This document shows positions 53,401-61,340 of a stretch of DNA of 64,000 nucleotides, piece after piece (position 1 is the first letter of the stretch; each line of letters begins with the position of its first letter). This DNA comes from Halapricum salinum (GTDB taxonomy: Archaea; Halobacteriota; Halobacteria; Halobacteriales; Haloarculaceae), in contig NZ_CP031310.1 of assembly GCF_004799665.1 (NCBI RefSeq), forward strand, positions 1,108,887 to 1,172,886. Reading direction: 5' to 3'. Below the pieces are notes generated by a model, which was not told the DNA's origin, did not search any database, and saw only the letters and a list, made by a program, of their open reading frames with translations. Made by a program: the position numbers and the translations under genes.

Positions 53401-53691
53401 TCACCGTCGCTCAGCCAACTCCGCCCGCAGATCCTCCAGATCCATGTCCTTCATCGACAGCAACACCAGCATGTGATAGACGATGTCGGCACTCTCGTAG
53501 GCGATCTCCTCGCGGTCGTCGTCTTTGGCGGCGAGGACGAGTTCGGTCATCTCCTCACCCAGTTTTTCGAGGACCGCGTTCTCGCCTTTCTCGTGGGTGA
53601 ACAGCGAGGTCGTATAGGAGTCTTCAGGGAGGTTCTCCTTGCGGTCCTCGATCACCGCGAACACCTCGTCGAGCACGTCTGCGTCAGTCAT
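53401..53691 (-). CDS. hisE: Phosphoribosyl-ATP diphosphatase
   Basis: 96 residues with the all-alpha MazG-like fold: VFAVIEDRKENLPEDSYTTSLFTHEKGENAVLEKLGEEMTELVLAAK and DREEIAYESADIVYHMLVLL. The E-K-x-x-E-E and E-x-x-D residues bind Mg. It makes phosphoribosyl-AMP, the second step of histidine synthesis. hisH is 38 kb away. The frame continues upstream, but MTDADVLDEVFAVIED is the usual start. Confidence 0.9.
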   Translation of the reverse strand: MTDADVLDEVFAVIEDRKENLPEDSYTTSLFTHEKGENAVLEKLGEEMTELVLAAKDDDREEIAYESADIVYHMLVLLSMKDMDLEDLRAELAERR

Positions 53692-53779
53692 ACCCGGGGC
53701 GAGGTGGCGGGTGGACAAAAACCCCGTCAGTCCGTGATTCCACAAAGAATTTAGCCGTGCTTGTCGGCCCGTGAACACG

Positions 53780-54445
53780 ATGGCTCCGAGTCGCTCCCGT
53801 CTCGTGCTGGCATGTGGAGTGCTGGTACTCCTGACTTCGGTGGGGGCCGCCGCCGTCGACGGCCAGGCCAACGCGTACGGGTTTCGAGCGCAGCCGGACA
53901 CGACTGTCAGTCACTCGGAGGCGTCCCAGCCAGTCGAGACGTATTCGTTCGAGTCACTCTCCCCGGAGACACAGGCGGTGGTCCGGCAGGCCATCGGAGA
54001 CGATTCATACACACTCGTCACCGTCTCGGATCCTCCATCGGAGTTTACCTATCTCACTGATTACAGTTCGTCTGAGCGCGGCGACTACCACATCCGCTAT
54101 CAGGGGCAGGTGTACCATCTGACCGCCAGCAACTACGGCAGTCTGTTTCGGTTCTTCCGCTCTCTCATTACTATTCTCGTCCCCGGTGTCGTGGTCGGAC
54201 TCCTGCTGGTCGGTCTCAGAGGGTTGACGAAGGGAGCGACGCACTCACTGGTCATCGAAGGCGGTGCGATCGGTCTCGGACTCGTCGTGTCCGTCCTCAA
54301 CGTTCGGTGGGTGGTCTCGCTGACTCGCGTCGACCCACTTCCAGAGCCCGCGCTCTGGGAGAGTCACCTCGTCGCAGCGTTGCTGCTCTCGCTCGGAGTC
54401 TGCTGGATTCTACTTCGCGCTCACTCGAAGAAAGCCAGATCGTGA
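53780..54445 (+). CDS. Secreted-type N-terminus with C-terminal membrane helices, hypothetical
   Basis: 221 residues. A signal-like start (RLVLACGVLVLLTSVGAAAV), a soluble beta-rich part of about 100 residues (FESLSPETQAVVRQAIGDD..EFTYLTDYSSSERGDYHIRYQGQVYHLTA) and four helices from about 122 (LITILVPGVVVGLLLVGL). Start ATG at 53780; a GTG at 53771 is possible. The short beta-rich module with DDYHIRYQGQVYHL resembles small halobacterial exported domains. Its 3' end overlaps pdxT by 25 bases on the opposite strand. Confidence 0.65.
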   Translation: MAPSRSRLVLACGVLVLLTSVGAAAVDGQANAYGFRAQPDTTVSHSEASQPVETYSFESLSPETQAVVRQAIGDDSYTLVTVSDPPSEFTYLTDYSSSERGDYHIRYQGQVYHLTASNYGSLFRFFRSLITILVPGVVVGLLLVGLRGLTKGATHSLVIEGGAIGLGLVVSVLNVRWVVSLTRVDPLPEPALWESHLVAALLLSLGVCWILLRAHSKKARS

Positions 54446-54999
54446 ATCCGCGAGTCGCCCGTCAGTTCGGGGTGGAAGGAAGTCCCGAGAACGGGCCCGT
54501 CCCGAACGGCGACCGGGCGGCCGTCCCACGAGGCCAGCACGTCAGCGTCGCCCACCTCGTCGATGACGGGCGCGCGGATGAACACCGCGTGGAAGGGGTC
54601 GTCCAGTCCGTCGACATCCAGGTTCGCCTCGAAGCTGTCCTTCTGCCGGCCGAAGGCGTTGCGCTTGACGCTCACGTCGAGCAGATCCAGGGTATCGACG
54701 CGGTCGTCGTTGGCGTCGCTCGAACAGACGATCAGGCCCGCACACGTGGCCAGAATCGGCTTGCCGGCCTCGACGTGCTCCTGGATCTCGGGGGCGATCC
54801 CCTCCCGATGAAGGAGCCGCGAGATGGTCGTCGACTCGCCGCCCGGGATCGCCAGCAGATCACAGTCCGGGACGATCCCCGACTGGCGGATCTCGACGAC
54901 CTCGGCCGTCTCGCCGTGTGACTGTGCGGCCGATTCGATCGCCCCGGCGTGCTCGCTGACGTCGCCCTGTACGGCCACGACGCCGGCTGTGAGACTCAT
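54421..54999 (-). CDS. pdxT: Pyridoxal 5'-phosphate synthase glutaminase subunit
   Basis: 192 residues. VVAVQGDVSEHAGAIESA, the oxyanion loop IPGGESTTISRLL, nucleophile Cys in LATCAGLIVCSS (about 80), RNAFGRQKDSFEANLDV and the His-Glu pair GTSFHPELTGD. It feeds ammonia to PdxS (not in the window) to make PLP. Standard length and start. Confidence 0.93.
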   Translation of the reverse strand: MSLTAGVVAVQGDVSEHAGAIESAAQSHGETAEVVEIRQSGIVPDCDLLAIPGGESTTISRLLHREGIAPEIQEHVEAGKPILATCAGLIVCSSDANDDRVDTLDLLDVSVKRNAFGRQKDSFEANLDVDGLDDPFHAVFIRAPVIDEVGDADVLASWDGRPVAVRDGPVLGTSFHPELTGDSRIHDLAFFE

Positions 55000-55102
55000 T
55001 GGCGGCCCTAGCCGACCGACTGCGAAAAATGGCTCGTTCCGCTCTGTCCGCCCCGCGGGGTCGAGACTGCTACTCGTCCGGCTGAATTGCCGACCGAGAC
55101 TT

Positions 55103-55225
55103 CTAGTCGTCTGCCGCGGTCGGTTCGCCCGACGCAGCCGTCTCGATCGCCGCCTCGTCCTCGTCGTCTTCGGGCCCCGGCGGTGCCGAGTACATCATTC
55201 CGCGACTGGCGCTGTAGCGTGTCAT
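55103..55225 (-). CDS. 40-residue conserved-looking small protein
   Basis: MTRYSASRGMMYSAPPGPEDDEDEAAIETAASGEPTAADD. The N-terminal half (YSASRGMMYSAPPGPED) looks constrained, the rest acidic and disordered. TTTATG at 55251-55260 on the minus strand lies about 29 bases upstream, a good leaderless promoter, which is the main reason to call it. It sits between pdxT and the divergent PrsW gene. Function unknown. Confidence 0.5.
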   Translation of the reverse strand: MTRYSASRGMMYSAPPGPEDDEDEAAIETAASGEPTAADD

Positions 55226-55250
55226 TGCCTCCACTGGGCCCGTCACGTCA

Positions 55251-55260
55251 CATAAACCCA
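55251..55260 (-). promoter_or_regulatory. TATA box of the 40-residue gene
   Basis: GGGTTTATG on the minus strand, 29 bases upstream of the ATG at 55225. Confidence 0.45.
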
Positions 55261-55338
55261 CCCCTGAAATACATAATGTTCTTTAGCCACATACTAGGGC
55301 GGGCAAAGTCATTAGGGTCGAGGGTCCGTGGTCGGTAC

Positions 55339-56340
55339 ATGGACAGACGGCGGGATCCGGTCCAGGCGCGAAACGACGAGGGGCTCGATCTGTACGACGT
55401 CGTCGACTGGGAGCAGCGGACGGCACTTGACTCGCTCGCGGTCGCGCTCCACCGGGCGATTCTCTACACGGCGCGGGCGTTCGTCGTCGTGCTCGCGCTG
55501 TTCATCCTGCTCGGCGAGGTCGCGCTGGGGACGCTCGGGAGTCTGACCGAGCCCTGGATCGGGACGCTCGTGGTGCTGTCGGCCGTCCCCGCGCTCGGAT
55601 TGGCGGTGTTCGTCTGGCGGACCGACATCACGACACCAGAACCGCTGTCGCTGCTCGTCGGGACCTTCCTGCTCGGCGTGCTCTTTGCGGGCTTCGCCGG
55701 CGTGCTCAACTCGATACTGCCGGACATCTTCGCCTCGTTCGGGGTCGAACTCACGCTCGTCGCCTTCTTCTTCCTGGTCGTCGGGCCCGTCGAGGAGTTC
55801 GTGAAGCTCCTGGCCGTCCGGCTCTATCCCTTCAGAGACGACCGCTTCGACGCCGTCATCGACGGTGCGGTCTACGGTGCGGTCGCCGGACTCGGCTTCG
55901 CGACGATCGAGAACGCGATCTACATCACGCGTAACATCGCGGCAGCGGGCGGGGCTCAGAACGTCATACTGGCCGGGACCGGAATCTCTACCGTGCGCGC
56001 GATGGCCGGGCCGGGCCACGTCATCTACTCCGCGTTCGCGGGCTACTACCTCGGGCTCGCGAAGTTCAACCCCGACGACGCCGGCCCGATCGTCCTCAAG
56101 GGACTGCTGATCGCTGCGGTCCTGCACGCCAGTTACAACACGATGACGCTGTTCGCGCCGGATCTGTTCGCCGACCTCGCGGGAACGAACTGGTTCGGCG
56201 GCTTCCTGCTGTTCGTGATCGTCTTCGACGGCGTCTTCGGCTACCTGCTCTACCGGAAACTCCAGGCCTACCGGCTGGCGTACAAACGCGTCCACGACCA
56301 GCTCCAACCCCGGTCCGAGCCGACCGAGTTCGACGCCTGA
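55339..56340 (+). CDS. PrsW-family intramembrane metalloprotease
   Basis: 333 residues with about nine membrane helices. The PrsW motifs are complete: EExxK in GPVEEFVKLLAV (about 154), the FxxxEN in GFATIENAIYIT (about 188), HxxxS in GPGHVIYSAFAGYYLG (about 233) and HASYNT (about 262). These form an intramembrane metal site in the CAAX-protease-like superfamily. In bacteria PrsW cleaves an anti-sigma factor; the archaeal substrate is unknown. The start gives MDRRRDPVQARNDEG; the longer frame lacks support. Confidence 0.88.
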   Translation: MDRRRDPVQARNDEGLDLYDVVDWEQRTALDSLAVALHRAILYTARAFVVVLALFILLGEVALGTLGSLTEPWIGTLVVLSAVPALGLAVFVWRTDITTPEPLSLLVGTFLLGVLFAGFAGVLNSILPDIFASFGVELTLVAFFFLVVGPVEEFVKLLAVRLYPFRDDRFDAVIDGAVYGAVAGLGFATIENAIYITRNIAAAGGAQNVILAGTGISTVRAMAGPGHVIYSAFAGYYLGLAKFNPDDAGPIVLKGLLIAAVLHASYNTMTLFAPDLFADLAGTNWFGGFLLFVIVFDGVFGYLLYRKLQAYRLAYKRVHDQLQPRSEPTEFDA

Positions 56341-56353
56341 CTCGACTTCCGCG

Positions 56354-56977
56354 CTATTCCTCAGCCGCGCGCTCGACCCAGCCCGGCTGCTGGTCGTCGG
56401 CTTGCAACATCCGCTCGACGTACTTGGCCATCACGTCGACCTCGACGTGGACCGGATCGCCGACCGACTTCTCGCCCAGCGTCGTCACGTCGTAGGTCTC
56501 GGGGATGATCGCCACCTCGATCGAGTCGTCGTTGCGGGCGGCGATCGTCAGCGAGATGCCGTCGATCGCGATCGACCCCTTCTCGACGAGGTACCGGTCC
56601 TGTCCGTCGGGAACCGAGAAGGTAAAACGCCAGTCGTCGCCCACTTCCTCGATGGCGAGAATCTCGGCCGTCGCGTCGACGTGACCCTGCACGAAGTGGC
56701 CGTCGAAGCGCCCGTCAGCCGGGAGCGCACGTTCGAGATTGACGCCGTCACCCTCCGAGATCGTCCCGAAATACGTCCGGTCGAGCGTCTCCTCGGCCAG
56801 GAACACCGAGAACCAGCCCTCGCCGAAGTCTTCGACAGTGAGACACGCGCCCTCGACGGCGATCGACTGTCCTTCAGTCAGTCCCTCGAACGGCGCGTCG
56901 ATCCGGAGGCGGCGGCCGCCTGCCTGATCGTCGATTGCCGATACCGTGCCCGTCGTCTCGACGATACCTGTGAACAT
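56354..56977 (-). CDS. ribE: Riboflavin synthase, alpha-chain type
   Basis: 207 residues made of two lumazine-binding repeats: MFTGIVETTGTVSAID and, from about 96, FVQGHVDATAEILAIEEVGDD. Both repeats carry the substrate loop ( GQSIAVEGACLTVEDF and KGSIAIDGISLTIAARN). It turns two 6,7-dimethyl-8-ribityllumazine into riboflavin. This bacterial-like enzyme is used in haloarchaea instead of the archaeal-type RibC. Stop and start as in the family. Confidence 0.93.
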   Translation of the reverse strand: MFTGIVETTGTVSAIDDQAGGRRLRIDAPFEGLTEGQSIAVEGACLTVEDFGEGWFSVFLAEETLDRTYFGTISEGDGVNLERALPADGRFDGHFVQGHVDATAEILAIEEVGDDWRFTFSVPDGQDRYLVEKGSIAIDGISLTIAARNDDSIEVAIIPETYDVTTLGEKSVGDPVHVEVDVMAKYVERMLQADDQQPGWVERAAEE

Positions 56978-57083
56978 GTCCGCTCCTTCGAACCGCTGGG
57001 GCGAAAGGGTTCCCGTTCGATCCCGGAGAGTGAGAACGGCTCACGACGCTGGGCTTTTGTCCCTCGGTGGCCAACTCCGGGCG

Positions 57084-57329
57084 ATGGCGCAGGGAATCTT
57101 CGATACGTTCCAGCAGATGGGCGCGATCTTCATCGCAGTTATGCTCGCGCTCCCGGGAGTGGACTTTCTGCTGTTGCAGGGCGAGCCAGCCACCGGAGCG
57201 GCGCTGCTCGGACTCGCTGCCGTCGTCCTGCTGGTCTCGAAGTACGTCTCGACGCCCGGCGACGCGGCCGGCGGGCTCGGCCAGCGGATCGTCGGCTGGG
57301 TCGTGAAACCGCCCGAAGACGACGACTAG
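57084..57329 (+). CDS. Small membrane protein, DUF7533-like
   Basis: 81 residues: MAQGIFDTFQQMGAIFIAVMLALPGVDFLLLQGEPATGAALLGLAAVVLLVSKYV and a soluble tail STPGDAAGGLGQRIVGWVVKPPEDDD. Two helices with a hairpin QGEPATG. The pattern GVDxLLxG..GAAFL..LTTPxD recurs in a haloarchaeal family that I know only as a domain of unknown function. Ends one base before the convergent hsp20 stop. Confidence 0.65.
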   Translation: MAQGIFDTFQQMGAIFIAVMLALPGVDFLLLQGEPATGAALLGLAAVVLLVSKYVSTPGDAAGGLGQRIVGWVVKPPEDDD

Positions 57330-57758
57330 CTACTCGACCGGGATCGACCGACTGTCCTCGTCGGGCGTCTGTTTTGGCAGCGTCACAGTGAGGACGCCGT
57401 TGTCGTAGCCGGCGCTCGTCTCCCCGTCTTCGACCGCGTCGGGCAGTGAAATCGTCCGTTCGATCGACTCCTGCGTTCGCTCACGCCGGACGTAGACCCC
57501 TTCTTCTGTCTCTTCAGTTTCGCTCTCGCGCTCTGCGTAGAGGTGGAGCGTCCGCTCGTCGTTCAGCGTCACCTCGATATCGTCTGTCTCGTAGCCCGGC
57601 AGGTCGGCGACGACGACGATCGCGTCGCCCTCGTCGCGAACGTCGACGGCGATGGCCCCCATACTCCCGAGTTCGACCGGGTCGAACTCGGCGAACTGGT
57701 CGCTCAGACGGTCGAACATCCGCTCGATGTCGTCGAAGGGATTGGATCTAGATGTCAT
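57330..57758 (-). CDS. Hsp20 small heat-shock protein
   Basis: 142 residues. Alpha-crystallin domain: GAIAVDVRDEGDAIVVVADLPGYETDDIEVTLNDERTLHLYA, RRERTQESIERTISLPDAVE, and the closing GYDNGVLTVTLPKQ. The C-terminal IPV motif (SIPVE) that links dimers into oligomers is intact. It holds unfolding proteins in the cytosol. The start MTSRSNPFDDIERMFDRL is standard. Confidence 0.93.
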   Translation of the reverse strand: MTSRSNPFDDIERMFDRLSDQFAEFDPVELGSMGAIAVDVRDEGDAIVVVADLPGYETDDIEVTLNDERTLHLYAERESETEETEEGVYVRRERTQESIERTISLPDAVEDGETSAGYDNGVLTVTLPKQTPDEDSRSIPVE

Positions 57759-57825
57759 ACCTGGGTGACAGTACGACGGCCCGGAACTTACTGTTTGTGG
57801 CGAGAGGACAGAATTCGGGTGTCGA

Positions 57826-58632
57826 CTACGAGACGACGTGTTCGGTGTCGTACGATCCCAGCCGCTTGACCCAGCCGTCTTCGGCCAGGGCTTCGATCTC
57901 TGCGAGTGCGCCCTGGGTCCGATCCTCGTAGAGCCCAGCTTGAAAGTCGACGTGGAAGACGTAGTCGCCGAGACGCTCGCCGCTCGGACGAGATTCGAGT
58001 CGCGAGAGGTTGATGTCACGCTCGGCGAACGGCTCCAGCAGTTTGAGCAGGAGACCGGGATAGTCGGAGTTGGGATAGATGACGATCGAGGTCTTCCCAC
58101 CGGCCTCCGAGCGGTCGCTGGCGGGGCCGATCGCGACGAAGCGGGTCGCGTTGGAGGTCTGATCCTGGATGTCCTCGGCGAGTACCTGGAGGTCACCCTG
58201 GACGTTGTCGGGGTGGGCGATCGCGGCAATCGAGGGGTCGTCGAGCGCGCGCTGGACTCCGCGAGCAGTGGAGGCGACAGCTTCGAGTTCGACGTCGGGG
58301 TAGTGTTCGTCGAGGTAGCCCCGGCACTGCGCGAGCGCCTGGGCGTGGCTGGCGATCGTCTCGAAACTCTGGTCGTGAGCCAGCAGCGCGTGGCGGATCG
58401 GCGTGATGATCTCGCGGACGACCGCGACGTCGTACTCGGCGAGGGCGTCGAGGCTCTCGGTGACGCTGCCCTCGATGCTGTTCTCGATGGGGATGACCCC
58501 GCGGTCGTACTCGCCGTTGGCGACCGCCTGGACGATCTTGGTGACCGACTCGGTGAAGGCGATGTCCTCGGAGACGGCCGTCGCCGCGCGGTGTGAGTAG
58601 GTCCCGCTCGGCCCGAGCGTGAGCGTCTGCAT
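57826..58632 (-). CDS. pheA: Prephenate dehydratase
   Basis: 268 residues. PDT domain: LGPSGTYSHRAATAV, PIENSIEGSVTESLDAL, HALLAHDQ and the catalytic SNATRFVAIG (T-R-F). From about 190 the ACT regulatory domain TSIVIYPNSDYPGLLLKLLEPFAERDINLSRLESRPSGERLGDYVFHVDFQA, which would bind phenylalanine. The stand-alone PDT-ACT form is normal for archaea. Confidence 0.93.
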   Translation of the reverse strand: MQTLTLGPSGTYSHRAATAVSEDIAFTESVTKIVQAVANGEYDRGVIPIENSIEGSVTESLDALAEYDVAVVREIITPIRHALLAHDQSFETIASHAQALAQCRGYLDEHYPDVELEAVASTARGVQRALDDPSIAAIAHPDNVQGDLQVLAEDIQDQTSNATRFVAIGPASDRSEAGGKTSIVIYPNSDYPGLLLKLLEPFAERDINLSRLESRPSGERLGDYVFHVDFQAGLYEDRTQGALAEIEALAEDGWVKRLGSYDTEHVVS

Positions 58633-58673
58633 ACCCCTCGATACCTCGGCTCACGTGAAAAACCACCCGGTGT

Positions 58674-58991
58674 CTACGCGGTGAGCAACACGATCCCCGC
58701 GAGTGTCATGTAGAGACCGACGAGCCCCCCGACGAGTCCGATCACCAGCAGCACTCTCTCGGAGAGATCCGGCGTCGACAGCCGATCGGAGTCAGTCACG
58801 ACGAGTCCGCCGATCGCGACCAGCGTCGTCCCCATGACGAGCTGGATCAGCGACAGCGTCGGGAGCTGCGAGCCGTTGACGAACTGTCCCAGGCCGTAGC
58901 AGACGTTTCCGACACCCAGAACGAACACGCCAGCACCGTAGACGAACCGCGGCGAGAATCGATCGGAGAGTCGCCCGTCCGGGAGTGCCAT
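58674..58991 (-). CDS. Four-helix membrane protein, hypothetical
   Basis: 105 residues: four hydrophobic segments (FVYGAGVFVLGVGNVCYGLGQFV, TLSLIQLVMGTTLVAIGGLVV, VLLVIGLVGGLVGLYMTLAGIVLLTA) after a polar start ALPDGRLSDRFSPR. No motif. Lies 42 bases before pheA on the same strand. Unknown function. Confidence 0.55.
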   Translation of the reverse strand: MALPDGRLSDRFSPRFVYGAGVFVLGVGNVCYGLGQFVNGSQLPTLSLIQLVMGTTLVAIGGLVVTDSDRLSTPDLSERVLLVIGLVGGLVGLYMTLAGIVLLTA

Positions 58992-59060
58992 ATCTGCGGA
59001 TGTCGCGGGCCAATCATAAATCCCGACTGTTCCAGTTCGCCTCCGCGCTCACTCGACGGC

Positions 59061-59110
59061 GTAGCCCCCTCTGGCAGAGCGGCCGTCGATCAGGGGTTGC
59101 CAGTGGCTAC
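59061..59110. other. Stable hairpin in the gap after the Rrf2-like gene
   Basis: GTAGCC / GGCTAC (6 bp) outside and CTGGC / GCCAG (5 bp) inside a 23-base loop, separated by a CCCT bulge. It may be a terminator of the regulator gene or part of a leader of the gene at 58991. No tRNA features. Confidence 0.4.
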
Positions 59111-59168
59111 CGGACGGCAGGCGCGCGGAAAAGTGCTGTCTCGTCGTTCGAGACTGGTGGAGCCGGCC

Positions 59169-59212
59169 CAGTGTTCGGTTCTCAGTGTTCGGGTTCTCAG
59201 TGTTCGGGTTCT
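59169..59212. repeat. 15-bp tandem copies of the Rrf2-like gene 3' end
   Basis: Three units of CAGTGTTCGG(G)TTCT at 59169-59182, 59183-59197 and 59198-59212. The last includes the stop codon and final codons (EEPEH) of the gene; the other two lie beyond the stop, the furthest with one base missing. Confidence 0.85.
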
Positions 59213-59730
59213 TCGACCGGCGCGCGCATGTCGTCGATGACCAGCACGAGCACGTTGTTCGTCTCGTCTTTGCCGTCGATCGTGCCGATGATCTGCAGCT
59301 TCGACGATGGGGTCGGACCGGCAGTGATCGTATCGCCCGGCTCGAACTCCGCCATCGACCCGCGGAGGTAGATCTCCGCGCGGCACTTCTCGGGGTGGTG
59401 GACGCTCGTGAGATTGATCTCGGTCACGTTGGCGTCTTCGACGTACTCGTTGTTGTGATAGAGCGCGACTTCGGCAGCCTTCTCGATATCCTGGATCTCC
59501 AGGGCGTCGTAGGCTTTGGCGGTCGGCTTGTAGCCGCCTTTCGGACCGGGGACGCCTTCGACCAGCTGCAGCGCCTTGAGGCTCTGCATCTGGTTGCGGA
59601 TCGTCCCCGCACTGCGACCGATCTCGTCGGCGATCTTCTCGCCTTTGACCGCGCTGTCGCTCTCGCGGTAGCTGTTGACCAGTTCCTGCAGGATCGTCTG
59701 CTGACTCGTGGTGAGTTCGATTCCCGACAT
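59197..59730 (-). CDS. Rrf2-like transcriptional regulator (TrpY-like)
   Basis: 177 residues. N-terminal winged helix: LTTSQQTILQELVNSYRESDSAVKGEKIADEIGRSAGTIRNQMQSLKALQLVEGVPGPKGGYKPT (wing GPKGGY). The C-terminal half (YLRGSMAEFEPGDTITAGPTPSSKLQIIGTIDGKDETNNVLVLVIDDMR) is a small OB-like sensor. This belongs to the haloarchaeal Rrf2-type family. Effector unknown. A TATA-like GTTTAGG lies about 33 bases upstream. Confidence 0.82.
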   Translation of the reverse strand: MSGIELTTSQQTILQELVNSYRESDSAVKGEKIADEIGRSAGTIRNQMQSLKALQLVEGVPGPKGGYKPTAKAYDALEIQDIEKAAEVALYHNNEYVEDANVTEINLTSVHHPEKCRAEIYLRGSMAEFEPGDTITAGPTPSSKLQIIGTIDGKDETNNVLVLVIDDMRAPVEEPEH

Positions 59731-59844
59731 GGTTGGTAGTTCCTAGCTCCAGACCGACGGCCTAAACTGTTGTCGTCTCCAGGCGAGCGTCCCGACACGA
59801 CCTGCGTGGTGCTATTCGAACCCCTGATCGTTGTCTCGCTACAC

Positions 59845-60903
59845 TCGATAAATTGCTATTCGCGATATAGAATCATCGACGACAGAACAGTAGCGTCGAA
59901 ACCGAGTCTGCACTCCGCACGAGTATCGTCCCGAGGATGCTCGTCACCAGCACGTACCTGACCGTGAACGCGGGGATTGTCTCCAAGAGAGCGGGGGGTC
60001 GTCCCAGCAGTGGCAAGGAACGCCGCGATGACGAGCGAGAACTCGCCTCGCGGTGTGAGCGCACAGCCGAAGCGAATCGATCGGTGCCTGTCCAGTCCGT
60101 AGGCGCGGCCAGCGAGGAATCCACTCCCCCAGTTGTCCCGACGTGGTCACGACGCTGGCGACGAGCACGAACCCGAGTACGTCGGCCACTACTCCGGGAT
60201 TGGTCTGCAAGCCGACCACGAGAAAGAACATCGCGGCGAAGAGGTCCCGGACGGGGACGGCGAGTCGTTCGGTGTGGCTGGTTCGACCGAAGGCCGTTCC
60301 GACCAGAAACGCGGCGACGGCCTCGCTCACGCCGACCGTCAGCCCAGCGCCGGCGACGACAGCACCGACACCGAGCAAGAAGAGCTCGGCCGAGTCCGTG
60401 GTGAACAGCCGCCCCAGCACACCAGAGCCATAGTACGCCGCAGCGAGCAGTACCACCAAAAAGAGGACCGACTGGGCGATCGAGAACGCGACCGCCGACG
60501 AGAAAGACCGACAACACCGCGAACCCCAGGGCCGTCAGGATGTCTTCGATGACGATCACGCCGAGGATCTCGTCGCTCTCGGGGTTGGCGATCAACTCGA
60601 GATCGATGAGTGACTTCGCGATGCTGACCGTCGAGGAGTTGAACACGATGAGAGCGATGAACGCGGCCTCCAACCACGTGAAACCGAACGCCAACCCCAG
60701 TGCGAAACCGACCGGCAAGCTGATCCCGACATCCATCGCGCCGGCGCGGGCGAACCCGACGCGGTTCGAGAACAGCTGGTCGAGACTCAACTCCAGCCCG
60801 ACGAAAAACAGCAGCAGGACGACGCACAGATCAGCCAGCACCTGAACGAGACCAGCGTTCTCGACGACAGGCACATTGTATATCGCAAATATTGATTTAT
60901 CGA
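59845..60903. mobile_element. 1.06-kb inverted-repeat module holding an antiporter fragment
   Basis: Ends are imperfect 29-bp inverted repeats, 59845-59873 and 60875-60903, sharing 24 of 29 positions (outer TCGATAAAT, middle TATT, inner GCGATATA). No transposase or integrase is inside; only a decayed antiporter fills it. No target duplication is seen. It lies between the Rrf2-like gene and ridA. Whether it is a MITE-type element, an inversion module or something else is not settled. Confidence 0.65.
59873..60875 (-). pseudogene. Cation:proton antiporter (CPA2/Kef-like), frameshifted fragment
   Basis: Reading in three frames gives a continuous CPA2 antiporter: VLADLCVVLLLFFVGLELSLDQLF, FIALIVFNSSTVSIAKSLIDLEL, SDEILGVIVIEDILTALGF (a conserved ED pair), then, in other frames, FLVVLLAAAYYGSGVLGRLF..AVAAFLVGTAFGRTSH, GFLAGRAYGL..LTPRGEFSLVIAAFL, and PALLETIPAFTVRYVLVTSILGT. 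Frame changes lie near 60500, 60125 and 59995, the last two at runs of G/C. The N-terminal first helices are absent, and both ends run into the inverted repeats. Not functional. Confidence 0.85.
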
Positions 60904-60931
60904 AGGTGTGCGTGCGTTCGAGGGGACAGAG

Positions 60932-60940
60932 TTTTATATC
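60932..60940 (+). promoter_or_regulatory. TATA box of ridA
   Basis: TTTTATATC is centred 27 bases upstream of the ATG at 60963 and lies just outside the inverted-repeat module. Confidence 0.65.
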
Positions 60941-60962
60941 GCTGCCGGACGCCCTGTAGGGC

Positions 60963-61340
60963 ATGAAACGGATCGTTTCGACCGACGACGCACCGGCCGC
61001 GGTCGGCGCGTACAGCCAGGCGACCGAAACTGACGACCTGATCTTTACCGCGGGGCAGATCCCGCTGACGCCCGACGGCGACCTGCTCGACCACACCGAC
61101 GTCGACGTCCAGACCGAGCAGGCGCTGGAAAACGTCCAGGCTATCCTTTCGGAGGCAGGCGCGGGCATGGACGACGTCCTGAAGGTCACCGTCTACATGA
61201 CCGACGTCGAGAAGTTCGAGGCGATGAACCAGACCTACGAGACGTTCTTCGAGAGCGAGCCGCCGGCCCGCAGTGCGGTCGAAGTGGCGGCTCTCCCGAA
61301 GGAGGTCGACATCGAGATCGAGGCCGTCGCGACGAAATGA
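60963..61340 (+). CDS. ridA: RidA enamine/imine deaminase
   Basis: 125 residues, typical trimeric Rid fold: MKRIVSTDDAPAAVGAYSQATETDDLIFTAGQIPL, QTEQALENVQAILSEAGAGMDDVLKVTVYMTDV, and RSAVEVAALPKEVDIEIEAVA with the Arg that holds the substrate (about 105). It hydrolyses reactive 2-aminoacrylate made by PLP enzymes. Its stop overlaps the next gene by 4 bases. Confidence 0.95.
   Translation: MKRIVSTDDAPAAVGAYSQATETDDLIFTAGQIPLTPDGDLLDHTDVDVQTEQALENVQAILSEAGAGMDDVLKVTVYMTDVEKFEAMNQTYETFFESEPPARSAVEVAALPKEVDIEIEAVATK

Noticed and set aside
59845-60903. Insertion sequence with transposase
   Set aside because: No transposase or DDE or HUH motif is encoded between the repeats, and no target-site duplication is visible.
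59873-61189. Single 438-residue antiporter gene
   Set aside because: Only the middle part reads as antiporter; the N-terminal 100 residues are antisense to ridA and the C-terminal half is out of frame. It is a pseudogene fragment.
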